Of a stretch of DNA of 64,000 bases, positions 7,982 to 15,591 are shown one piece after another. Source of the DNA: Rhodobacteraceae bacterium EL129 (GTDB lineage Bacteria; Pseudomonadota; Alphaproteobacteria; Rhodobacterales; Rhodobacteraceae); NCBI GenBank assembly GCA_900313005.1, contig ONZJ01000002.1, positions 1,194,996 to 1,258,995 on the forward strand. Direction: 5' to 3'. Position 1 is the first letter of the stretch. Each line of letters starts with the position of its first letter. The position numbers and the translations under genes were made by a program. The notes beneath the pieces were generated by a model. The model did not search any database and was not told where the DNA came from. It worked only from the letters and a program-made list of their open reading frames with translations.

Positions 7982-8632
7982 CTACAGCTCTTTCAGCAGA
8001 CGTGCGGCTTCGGAATGTATGTCGGCCAATGCACTGCGGTCTTCGCCGGGGAAAAACCGACCACGGGTGGCCGTGGGCATCGGCTGCGGTGTGAGAACAT
8101 GTACCTTTGGTCCAGTCTTGGCGGTTTCGGCCTGCCATGACCGGGCCAGGGCCATTTGTGCGGCTTTGGTGGCCCCATATGCGCCGAAGAACTTGTCGCC
8201 CGCACAGGGATCGTCAAAGAATACCGCGCGCCCGTCCTCGCCCAGAAGGGGCGCGATGAAGGGGATCAGCTTGCCGGTCGCGATCACGTTACAGGCCACG
8301 GATTTATCCCAGTCCTTCGCGTCGAGGAATGACGCGGGTGTCAACGGGGCGGCATGCACAGCCGGGTGTACCCACAGATCAACCCCTCCCCAGCGGTCAT
8401 GGATCGAGCGGCAGAGCTGCGCCATGGCGTCCATGTTTGTTATGTCCATGGGTGCCAATGTGGCCTGTCCGCCCTTGGCCTGAATGCGGTCGTCCAGCTC
8501 TTCCAGCGCGCCGGTGGTGCGGGCCACGGCGACAATGTGATGCGTGGCGCTGAGGGCTTCGGCCATGGCGGCGCCCAACCCGCGCGAGGCGCCGGTGATC
8601 AGGGCAATCTTTTGGGTGGCATTCTGTGTCAT
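7982..8632 (-). CDS. SDR family protein, atypical active site
   Basis: The protein (216 residues) is a Rossmann-fold SDR. GASRGLG near the N-terminus binds the cofactor, and YGATK supplies the Tyr/Lys pair. The usual NNAG reads HPAVHAA, and the position expected for the catalytic Ser lies in the segment FFDDP, so activity is doubtful or unusual. The start MTQNATQ is preferred; the longer open frame upstream runs through the palindrome at 8635-8650 and into the divergent bioY control region. Its transcription is divergent from bioY. No substrate can be suggested. Confidence 0.8.
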   Translation of the reverse strand: MTQNATQKIALITGASRGLGAAMAEALSATHHIVAVARTTGALEELDDRIQAKGGQATLAPMDITNMDAMAQLCRSIHDRWGGVDLWVHPAVHAAPLTPASFLDAKDWDKSVACNVIATGKLIPFIAPLLGEDGRAVFFDDPCAGDKFFGAYGATKAAQMALARSWQAETAKTGPKVHVLTPQPMPTATRGRFFPGEDRSALADIHSEAARLLKEL

Positions 8633-8634
8633 AA

Positions 8635-8650
8635 GGTGGGAAATCCCACC
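8635..8650. promoter_or_regulatory. 16-base palindrome in the SDR/bioY divergent region
   Basis: GGTGGGA and TCCCACC form a perfect 7-base inverted repeat with a two-base centre, placed two bases upstream of the SDR start codon. It could be an operator for a dimeric regulator or an mRNA hairpin hiding the SDR ribosome binding site. It does not resemble the BioR operator consensus known from alphaproteobacterial biotin genes. Confidence 0.4.
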
Positions 8651-8746
8651 CGCAGCCGAATTAATCAAGGCCTTTGCTTGACTTTTGCCGCTGTGCAGCG
8701 AAAAAAGGCAGCCAACATAGCCCTGGGACAAAAGGATACCGGACAG

Positions 8747-9313
8747 ATGAGCACAAGAGTCCTCCGTCATGCCGTTTTCGGCTCGAATTCATTGCTGACC
8801 AACGCCGCGCTGGCGCTGGCCGGTGCGATGGTGATTGCCATTGCCGCCCAGTTGAGCGTGGGCTGGCCTGTTCCGATGTCGGTGCAAGGGCTGGCGATTC
8901 TGGTGATCGGGTTCTGCTATGGCTCGCGTTTGGGTGCGGCGACGCTGATGACCTATCTGGGTGCCGGTGCGATGGGTCTGCCCGTGTTTTCAAACGGCAT
9001 GGCCACAGCGGCACTGGTTGGGCCAACCGCAGGCTTCCTCTATGGTTTTGTCGGCATGGCGTTCCTGGCGGGTCTGGCCGTTGAAAAGGGTCTGGCACGC
9101 GGGGTCGTGGCCACGGCGATCTGTGGCGCGGTGATTTCGCTGCTGCTTTATATTCCCGGTCTGGCCTGGCCTGCCGCGTTCATGGGCAAATCAGCCGGTG
9201 CCTTGTGGAGCGGGTGGATGGCCCCCTTCCTGATGGGCGATATGATCAAGGCCGTGATTGCCGCGATGGTTGTCTGGGGCGGCTGGAAAGCCTTTGGTCG
9301 CAAAGTGGCCTGA
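8747..9313 (+). CDS. bioY: Biotin transporter BioY
   Basis: BioY is the substrate-binding membrane component of biotin uptake, either alone or with an ECF module. The 188-residue product has about six membrane helices. It also has family blocks such as PVPMSVQGLAIL (the biotin-site region), GAGAMGLPVF, and GPTAGFLYGF, and ends at MGDMIKAVIA. The start MSTRVLRH follows AAAGGATACCGGACAG; upstream open sequence lies in the divergent control region. No bioM or bioN gene is next to it in this window, so it may act alone or share an energising module encoded elsewhere. It is followed by an intrinsic terminator. Confidence 0.94.
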   Translation: MSTRVLRHAVFGSNSLLTNAALALAGAMVIAIAAQLSVGWPVPMSVQGLAILVIGFCYGSRLGAATLMTYLGAGAMGLPVFSNGMATAALVGPTAGFLYGFVGMAFLAGLAVEKGLARGVVATAICGAVISLLLYIPGLAWPAAFMGKSAGALWSGWMAPFLMGDMIKAVIAAMVVWGGWKAFGRKVA

Positions 9314-9343
9314 TCCTTCAGATCAGAAATAAATCCTGAAACC

Positions 9344-9376
9344 ACGCCGTGCCTGCCGGGCGCGGCGTTTTTCTTT
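9344..9376 (+). terminator. Rho-independent terminator after bioY
   Basis: ACGCCG at 9344-9349 pairs with CGGCGT at 9363-9368, with additional internal GC pairs, followed by TTTTTCTTT. It lies 31 bases after the bioY stop and precedes the convergent minus-strand gene at 9388-9681. Confidence 0.8.
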
Positions 9377-9387
9377 GGCCCCACTGT

Positions 9388-9681
9388 TTAGCCTTGGGAC
9401 GCCTCTTCATCCTCGGCCGCATGTCCGGGCAAGGTCAGTTTGGCGCTGTGATCGCCAAGGCTTAGACGCACGGATCCCATTTCAATCGCCGTGACAGTCG
9501 CCGTTCCGATCTTCTCGCCACGGCTCAGCATGTGCATCCCGCCCTCGGGCGTGCGGATCAGAGCCGAGGGGCCTTCGGCCTTGTCGAAGGTGCCCACAAG
9601 CGTCATGCGGTGCATCGGCAATGCCTTCTCCACGGTGGCCGCTTGCAGGGTTTCTGCGGGGGTTTCGGTTTCGTTTGCCAT
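9388..9681 (-). CDS. Small conserved-looking protein, PilP/GspC-like core
   Basis: The 97-residue product is not firmly recognised. After a hydrophilic N-terminus, residues 25-88 (MTLVGTF, ALIRTPEGGMHMLSRGEKIG, VTAIEMGSVRLSLG) have the small beta-domain pattern of PilP or GspC homology regions: a hydrophobic strand, a sequence saying that a stored value is presented, a GEKIG turn and an IxxGxVxL strand. It has no membrane segment. It follows purF at a distance of 160 bases on the same strand and faces the bioY terminator. The functional link is a guess from local sequence pattern only. Confidence 0.65.
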   Translation of the reverse strand: MANETETPAETLQAATVEKALPMHRMTLVGTFDKAEGPSALIRTPEGGMHMLSRGEKIGTATVTAIEMGSVRLSLGDHSAKLTLPGHAAEDEEASQG

Positions 9682-9841
9682 TTGGCTTCAGGTCCACTTG
9701 CGTCAAACGCAGCCCTTTGGCTGCAGCAGCCGGGCAGATAGGCCTGAAACATGGGAATGGAAAGGGGGCGGGGTTACGCATAGGCGGATTTATGCTGCAA
9801 CGCAGCATGGCGCGTCTTGCAAATGTAATTCTGAGAGGCGG

Positions 9842-11305
9842 TTACTCCGCCGCTTTCAGCTCGAACCCTTTTTCGATCTGATCGGACGGGGCCACCGGGT
9901 ATTCGCCCGAGAAGCACGCATCGCAATATTGCGGGCATTTGGCATCGCGGCCTTTGGCCTCGCCGACAGCGCGGTAGAGGCCGTCGAGCGAGATGAACTT
10001 GAGGCTGTCGACCGCCAGATGATCGCGCATCTCTTCTTCGGACATGGTGGCCGCCAGAAGTTTCTCGCGTTTGGGCGTGTCCACGCCGTAGAAACAGGGC
10101 CAGGCGGTGGGCGGGCTTGCGATGCGGAAATGCACTTCGGCAGCGCCTGCATCAAGAATCATTTCCTTGATCTTGCGAGAGGTAGTGCCGCGCACCACGC
10201 TGTCATCCACCAGAATGATGCGTTTGCCTTTGACCAAGGCGCGGTTCACGTTCAGCTTCAGGCGCACACCCATGTTGCGGATCTGTTCGGTCGGCTCAAT
10301 AAATGTCCGACCCATGTACTGATTGCGGATGATGCCCATCGCATAGGGAATGCCCGATTCGTGGCTGAAGCCGATGGCGGCGGGGGTGCCTGAATCAGGT
10401 ACGGGGCACACGAGGTCGGCGTCCACGGGGGCCTCGCGCGCCAGTTCGATCCCGATTTGGCGGCGCGTTTCATAGACGCTGCGACCGCCGATGATGCTGT
10501 CGGGGCGCGAGAAATAGACATGTTCAAAGATGCAGAACCGTGGCGAGGCGGGGCGGAAGGGGTGATGACTTTCAACACCTTTGGAGGTGATCACCACCAT
10601 TTCGCCAGGCTCGATCTCGCGCACATATTGCGCGCCAATGATATCGAGCGCACAGGTTTCCGAGCTGAGCACCCACCCATCACCGAGTTGTCCCAACACC
10701 AGAGGGCGCACCCCCAAGGGATCGCGCACGCCGATCAGCTTGGTGCGGGTCATGGCCACCACGGAAAATGCGCCTTCTACACGGCGCAGGGCCTCTTCCA
10801 TACGCTCGGGAATTTTGCGCTGAAGCGAGCGGGCCATGAGGTGAATTATACATTCCGAATCCGAGTTGGATTGGAAGATCGAGCCGCGCTCGATCAGTTC
10901 TTTGCGCAGGGCATCGGCGTTGGTGATATTGCCGTTGTGCGCAATGGCGGCTCCGCCCATGGCAAATTCGCCAAAAAAGGGCTGCACGTCACGGATCACC
11001 GGGGCTTTGCCACCGGCAGTGGAATAGCGCACGTGGCCGATCGACAGGGCCCCGGGCAGGGTTTCCATCAGCGATTGTTTGGTAAAGTTATCGCGGACAT
11101 AGCCAAAGCGGCGGGCCGAGTTGAACCCCTGGTCGGGGTCATGGGCGACGATGCCGCCTGCCTCTTGTCCGCGGTGCTGCAAGGCATGCAGGCCAAGAGC
11201 CACGAAATTGGCCGCATCGGTCACGCCGATCACGCCAAATATGCCGCACTCCTCTTTCAGCTTGTCATCGTCAAACGGGTGTGCGGGTGGCATGATCTTG
11301 GACAA
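9842..11305 (-). CDS. purF: Amidophosphoribosyltransferase PurF
   Basis: PurF makes 5-phosphoribosylamine from PRPP and glutamine, the first committed step of purine synthesis. The N-terminal nucleophile hydrolase domain begins at EECGIFGV, where the Cys becomes the N-terminal nucleophile after propeptide removal. The PRPP-binding loop reads VDDSVVRGTTSRKIKE. The start is decided by the ribosome binding site: AGGAG lies seven bases before a TTG at 11305 but 19 bases before the first in-frame ATG at 11293 (MPPAHPF), so TTG is preferred, giving 487 residues. The longer ATG start at 11464 adds a sequence with no family resemblance. It lies downstream of cvpA, the common arrangement. Confidence 0.95.
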   Translation of the reverse strand: MSKIMPPAHPFDDDKLKEECGIFGVIGVTDAANFVALGLHALQHRGQEAGGIVAHDPDQGFNSARRFGYVRDNFTKQSLMETLPGALSIGHVRYSTAGGKAPVIRDVQPFFGEFAMGGAAIAHNGNITNADALRKELIERGSIFQSNSDSECIIHLMARSLQRKIPERMEEALRRVEGAFSVVAMTRTKLIGVRDPLGVRPLVLGQLGDGWVLSSETCALDIIGAQYVREIEPGEMVVITSKGVESHHPFRPASPRFCIFEHVYFSRPDSIIGGRSVYETRRQIGIELAREAPVDADLVCPVPDSGTPAAIGFSHESGIPYAMGIIRNQYMGRTFIEPTEQIRNMGVRLKLNVNRALVKGKRIILVDDSVVRGTTSRKIKEMILDAGAAEVHFRIASPPTAWPCFYGVDTPKREKLLAATMSEEEMRDHLAVDSLKFISLDGLYRAVGEAKGRDAKCPQYCDACFSGEYPVAPSDQIEKGFELKAAE

Positions 11306-11713
11306 GGGGCAGCTCCTATAATCCAACACGGGCAAGGTGAGCCCCATACATAGGGTGTGCGGCCCGCCTTGTCTACGCAGCAGTGCGGGGTGAGCGCGGT
11401 GATCTTGCAGATTTAACGTAGGGTCAGCGGCCTTAGAATTGCGAGAGCACAACCACAGGGACACCCAGGATGCGGGACATCAAGCAGAGCGGTGATAGCG
11501 CGTGCCAAATCGGGTCAAATGTGCCGTGATGATTTGGCGATGAAACCGTTCCAAATGAGGCCCGATCGCGAAAGTTACCGACGGTTAGTGCGTCCGAGGT
11601 TGGTCGGCTTGTAGGGGCGGAAAAGACAAAGAAGGCTGCCCTTCGCGATGCCGATTGGAAACGGTGCGACCCCCTTCGGCACCACGGCGAGGAGGGTCAC
11701 GTTTCGTGTCGCG
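11306..11713. other. 408-base region between cvpA and purF
   Basis: No gene is supported here. The cvpA-proximal part contains a weak minus-strand terminator (11621-11644). The purF-proximal part should hold the purF promoter. On the minus strand a TAGACA, a 17-base spacer and TATGTA can be read just upstream of the purF ribosome binding site, but the -10 match is poor. I saw no purine riboswitch-like fold. Confidence 0.4.
11621..11644 (-). terminator. Possible weak terminator after cvpA
   Basis: On the minus strand GAAGG, a GCAG loop and CCTTC are followed by TTTGTCTTTT. The stem is only five pairs, so termination may be partial. Confidence 0.4.
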
Positions 11714-12274
11714 TTACTCGGCCGGTTCGCAGTTGCCGACCAGTTGTTCGTATTGCTGCGTGATCCAGCCCAGAGCCGCCTCGGGGTCCTGGCTTTCAAC
11801 GCTATCGGTCAAGCGGGAAAACACCCGTGCCGAGCGGCTGTCGTCGATAATCTGGATGTTTTGCGAGGTAATGACCGTCTCGTAGACGAAATAGGCGATT
11901 GCGACGAGCAATATGCCGCGCGCCACGCCAAAGAGAAAGCCAAGGCCCTGATCAATACCGCCAAGCGCCGAGCGTTGCACCAGCGACGAGAAAAGTGGTG
12001 TGATCAGTGATGCCACCACGAGCGCAGCGGCAAAGACGATGGTGAACGCACCGATCATGCTCAGCTCGCAGCTGTCGGCGATGAATTCACCCACAACGGG
12101 GATTTCCTTGACCAGCGGTTCGACCTGCGGCGCAAAGAGAAAGGCCACTAGAGCGGCGACGATCCAGCCGGCGATGGCCAGCGATTCGCGTACAAAGCCA
12201 CGGGAGTAGGCCAGCAAGGCCGACAGAATAATGACAACGGCCACAATGCCGTCAATGATTGTAAAGCCGTCCAT
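11714..12274 (-). CDS. cvpA: CvpA family membrane protein
   Basis: CvpA-family proteins are inner-membrane proteins linked to colicin V export and envelope homeostasis, with no defined biochemical activity. The 186-residue product has four hydrophobic helices in the N-terminal 130 residues (starting IIDGIVAVVIILSALLAYSRG), with the conserved SRGFVRE segment after helix 1. It ends in a polar tail. It lies 30 bases after radA and upstream of purF, matching the widespread cvpA-purF neighbourhood. Confidence 0.9.
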   Translation of the reverse strand: MDGFTIIDGIVAVVIILSALLAYSRGFVRESLAIAGWIVAALVAFLFAPQVEPLVKEIPVVGEFIADSCELSMIGAFTIVFAAALVVASLITPLFSSLVQRSALGGIDQGLGFLFGVARGILLVAIAYFVYETVITSQNIQIIDDSRSARVFSRLTDSVESQDPEAALGWITQQYEQLVGNCEPAE

Positions 12275-12304
12275 GGTTCGTGTCGTCCTGTCCCGTTACG
12301 CGCA

Positions 12305-13672
12305 TTATCCTGCGCCGAATATATCACCCACAAAGCCCGTCAGGTCACTAAATTGGTTCAGTGTCATCCCGGCGGCCCCACCCGGTTTGCCACCAGATGG
12401 AGAGAGTGCCGTGGTGAAACCAAGTTTTTGCGCTTCTTTCAACCTGTTTTCGGTCTGACCCACCGGTCTGAGGGCCCCTGAGAGGCTTATTTCGCCAAAA
12501 ATCACAGTTTCGGCGGGCAGCGCGGCGTCTTCCCGCGCACTCAACAAGGCCGCTGCGACCGCCAGATCGGCGGCAGGTTCCGAGATTTTCAGACCCCCTG
12601 CGACGTTCAGATACACATCCAACCCGGTAAAGGGGATGCCGCAGCGGGCCTCAAGGACCGCCAGCACCATGGCCAGCCGCGCGCTGTCCCATCCGACCAC
12701 CGCACGGCGGGCTTGTGCGTGGGGGGAGGGCGCGACCAGCGCCTGCATTTCGACCAGCACGGGCCGGGTGCCTTCGATGCCCGCAAAGACGACGGACCCG
12801 GGTGAGGGGGCACCGCGGCCCGACAGGAACAGCGCCGAGGGGTTGGCAACTTCGGCCAGCCCGGCACCGGTCATTTCAAAGACGCCAATTTCATCTGCCG
12901 GGCCAAAGCGGTTTTTTACACTTCGCAGGATGCGGAACTGATGGCCGCGCTCTCCCTCAAAATAGAGCACCGTGTCGACCATATGTTCAACCACGCGGGG
13001 GCCTGCGATCTGGCCTTCTTTGGTGACATGGCCGACCAGCACGACGCTGACGCCCTTGCGTTTGGCAAAGCTGGTCAGCTCGTGGGCGGCGGCACGCACT
13101 TGGCTGACGCTGCCCGGGGCGCTGTCAACGGTGTCGGCCCACATGGTCTGGATACTGTCGATGATGACCAGTTGCGGCTTTTCCGTCTCCATCGTGGTCA
13201 GGATGTCGCGCAGGGCTGTGGCGGCGGCCAGTTGCACGGGCGCATCATTCAGGCCCAGACGCTGGGCGCGCATTCGCACCTGAGCGCTGGCCTCTTCGCC
13301 CGTCACATAAAGCGTTTTGACCCCGTTCTGGGCGAAGCGCGCGGCGGCTTGCAGCAACAGCGTGGATTTGCCGATGCCGGGATCACCGCCCACAAGGATG
13401 GCAGAGGCGGGTACGAGGCCCCCGCCCAGGACCCGGTCCAGTTCTGTCATGCCTGAGAGGGTGCGCGGGGGCGGGGCCTCTTCGGTGGACAGATCGGTGA
13501 TGTGTAGGGCGTTGCCGCGTTTGGCGCCGATGGATTTGGCACCGGGACCTGCGGACAAGGGCGTGTCTTCGGTGATGGTGTTCCAGTCACCACAAGCGTC
13601 ACAGCGGCCCGACCATTTGGTGCTGGAGGCCCCGCAGGCATTGCAGGTGAAGGTGGTGGTGGCTTTGGCCAT
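12305..13672 (-). CDS. radA: DNA repair protein RadA
   Basis: RadA is a RecA-related, DnaB-like branch migration helicase in homologous recombination. The 455-residue product has the complete layout: a C4 zinc finger at the N-terminus (Cys10, Cys13, Cys24, Cys27), the Walker A motif GGDPGIGKST near residue 95, the RadA-specific KNRFG near 255, and a C-terminal Lon-protease-like domain (VGWDSARLAMVLAVLEARCG to VIFGEISLSGALRP). The start MAKATTTF places the zinc finger correctly. It is the first gene of the radA-cvpA pair. Confidence 0.97.
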   Translation of the reverse strand: MAKATTTFTCNACGASSTKWSGRCDACGDWNTITEDTPLSAGPGAKSIGAKRGNALHITDLSTEEAPPPRTLSGMTELDRVLGGGLVPASAILVGGDPGIGKSTLLLQAAARFAQNGVKTLYVTGEEASAQVRMRAQRLGLNDAPVQLAAATALRDILTTMETEKPQLVIIDSIQTMWADTVDSAPGSVSQVRAAAHELTSFAKRKGVSVVLVGHVTKEGQIAGPRVVEHMVDTVLYFEGERGHQFRILRSVKNRFGPADEIGVFEMTGAGLAEVANPSALFLSGRGAPSPGSVVFAGIEGTRPVLVEMQALVAPSPHAQARRAVVGWDSARLAMVLAVLEARCGIPFTGLDVYLNVAGGLKISEPAADLAVAAALLSAREDAALPAETVIFGEISLSGALRPVGQTENRLKEAQKLGFTTALSPSGGKPGGAAGMTLNQFSDLTGFVGDIFGAG

Positions 13673-13788
13673 GGGCTGCTCGGGCTCTGAATTCGTTTTA
13701 GGGGGTTATAGAGTGGGATGGCTGGCGATGCACGGGAATGGTTTCATCCGCAGGGCCGGTTTATCGGGCTGCCGATGGCCGGGACCTT

Positions 13789-14118
13789 TCACGCAGCCCA
13801 AATACTCAGCGCACACATTGCCAATGTCACCATGCCCGACAGTGTTGCAAACCACTTCAGGTCAGGATCTTCGCGGCGGGTCAGCCATGTCAGAATGACG
13901 CTGCCAATGGCCGCCGGATAGACCAGCCAGGGGATGTAAGCGCTGATTACAATGGCCCAGAACCCCAAGATCATCTGCGCCGGATAGAGCAGCTTGCGCC
14001 AGCCGGGCAATCGCAGGGCGCGGATGGCCTGTGCCACCGCCAGACCCAAGAGGGCAATGGCGGCAGCCAACATCAAGAAAATCCCGGCGAATATCCCGTC
14101 GCCGTTGAAAAACATCAT
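13789..14118 (-). CDS. Small hydrophobic membrane protein of unknown function
   Basis: The 109-residue product has about four hydrophobic helices (residues 8-32, 46-62, 65-80 and 91-108) joined by short basic loops such as RLPGWRKLLYP and TRREDP. Positive loops suggest both ends of the central hairpin face the cytoplasm. It starts six bases after the stop of the gene at 14125-14889, so the two are probably co-transcribed. I do not recognise the family. Confidence 0.7.
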   Translation of the reverse strand: MMFFNGDGIFAGIFLMLAAAIALLGLAVAQAIRALRLPGWRKLLYPAQMILGFWAIVISAYIPWLVYPAAIGSVILTWLTRREDPDLKWFATLSGMVTLAMCALSIWAA

Positions 14119-14124
14119 GGATGT

Positions 14125-14889
14125 TTATTCGGCAGCCTTCTTGGTGATGTCAATTACAGTGCCATCAGGGCGCAGAATCTCTTCGTGTCCGAGTTCTGGC
14201 ATGATCTCGTGCAGCTCGTCCTGCAGGCGCTGCAGCTGGCTGGCTGCAACGCTTTCTTCCAGCTCGACCTCGTGCACCCAGTGCTTGAGCTCGGAGGTCA
14301 GCGTCTTGGCATTCTCCAGCCGGACATTGAATTGCGCGACCTCTTCCTGACGGTGTTTCAGGAACTCGCGGGCGCGGGCCACCTTGTCGGTGGCATAGAC
14401 GTCGGCCAGCTCGCGGCTGATGTGCGACATCTGGGCGGCCATTTCCAGCAGGGCGGGTTCAAGGGATTCCAGATCGGGATGTTCACGCAAATACGCAAGA
14501 CGCTCGCGCACCGCGTCAAATTCCGAGCTGAGCTGGAACATGCTGTCGCGGTCTGCGGAATGGGCGATGGCATAGGCGCGGGCCACATCCTGCATTCCCA
14601 ATTCGAACCGACGGTGCGAATTCTCAAGACGCATGATGCGGGTATTGGCCGGCAGGAAGAAGCACAACAGAACGGCCAGAACCGTCAGGCCAATCTGTGC
14701 GTACATGCCAGCCTGATCATAGACGACGCCCCCGACGGTGACGGGAAACTCAAGCCACGGTGCATAGCCGAACGCTGCCATGGTGCTGAGGACGATCAGA
14801 GCAAGTGCAGCAAACGCAAAAATAGCTACAGCCAGACGCTGCATCAGGTACTGAATTAAAAACGCAATTGAGCGTAACTGCCCGGTCAT
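14125..14889 (-). CDS. Membrane-anchored coiled-coil protein of unknown function
   Basis: The 254-residue product has two N-terminal membrane helices (about 20-42 and 59-78) and then a long, charged, almost wholly helical region (about 80-240). Heptad-like patterns are rich in Glu, Leu and Arg, for example EHPDLESLEPALLEMAAQM. The start MTGQLRS is preferred because GGGGGGAAAG lies just upstream. Similar roseobacter proteins are, as far as I recall, sometimes labelled DNA repair protein, but nothing in the sequence supports that. A scaffold or envelope-spanning role is possible. The gene pairs with the small membrane protein downstream. Confidence 0.7.
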   Translation of the reverse strand: MTGQLRSIAFLIQYLMQRLAVAIFAFAALALIVLSTMAAFGYAPWLEFPVTVGGVVYDQAGMYAQIGLTVLAVLLCFFLPANTRIMRLENSHRRFELGMQDVARAYAIAHSADRDSMFQLSSEFDAVRERLAYLREHPDLESLEPALLEMAAQMSHISRELADVYATDKVARAREFLKHRQEEVAQFNVRLENAKTLTSELKHWVHEVELEESVAASQLQRLQDELHEIMPELGHEEILRPDGTVIDITKKAAE

Positions 14890-15048
14890 GACTTTCCCCC
14901 CAGAAAGTGTTCTCGTCATCATAATGCACGCGGTGCAGGTCTGGTTTTCAGGCACCACACCACGCATTGAGCAAGTTTATGCCGATTTTTACTGAATCCC
15001 TAAGGGGAAATTAAAAAAATCCATATCAACCGTGGATTTAACGCTTTG

Positions 15049-15519
15049 TTAACGATGAGTTGTTTCCTCAGCGGAAACAATCGCGGGGGATTTCGGGGAT
15101 TTCTCAGTGCGCCAACCGATAATGATCGACGCAACAATGCAGGCGGTGAAGAGGTAAAGGCCCCAGGCGGTCTCGATCTTGCCGACACCGATTCCCTTGG
15201 ACAGCGTGATGTAAAGCGCGATCAGAAACACATCTGCCATCGCAAGCTTGCCTAGAATTTGCAATGCAGGCAAGGTCTTGCGGCGCAGCAATCCAAAGTG
15301 GATCAGCGCCAGCCCGATGGTTTTCATATAGGGTGCAAAGAGCGCAAAGAACGTCACCAGCAGCGCCAGCGCCACATCCGAGTCCCACAAGGACTGAAGC
15401 CCAGAGATGACGCTGATTTCAGACAGGCCGAACAAGGGCAGCAGCCCTGCGCGCATCAAGGGTGCGAACCAGGCGATGGGAAACAGCACCAGAAGGATAA
15501 GATTGGCATAGCGCAACAT
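15049..15519 (-). CDS. PqiA-like membrane protein (single domain)
   Basis: The 156-residue product resembles one half of a paraquat-inducible protein A. It has four membrane helices with blocks GLSEISVISGLQSLWDSDVALALLV, LFAPYMKTIGL and MADVFLIALYI, of the kind seen in PqiA domains, where they probably assist lipid transport between membranes. E. coli PqiA has two such domains; single-domain forms are common in alphaproteobacteria. No pqiB or pqiC gene adjoins it. Lipid-transport ABC genes (mlaE, mlaF) lie 2.5-4 kb away on the same strand. Confidence 0.8.
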   Translation of the reverse strand: MLRYANLILLVLFPIAWFAPLMRAGLLPLFGLSEISVISGLQSLWDSDVALALLVTFFALFAPYMKTIGLALIHFGLLRRKTLPALQILGKLAMADVFLIALYITLSKGIGVGKIETAWGLYLFTACIVASIIIGWRTEKSPKSPAIVSAEETTHR

Positions 15520-15591
15520 GTCTGGACTGCCTTTTGTAACCGACCCTTCCTCAGCTAAGGACTGAAGAAGGGGGGTACAAGGTGGTGCGTC

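Noticed and set aside
8633-8746. BioR operator upstream of bioY
   Set aside because: The TTATCTATAA-like consensus used by BioR was not found.
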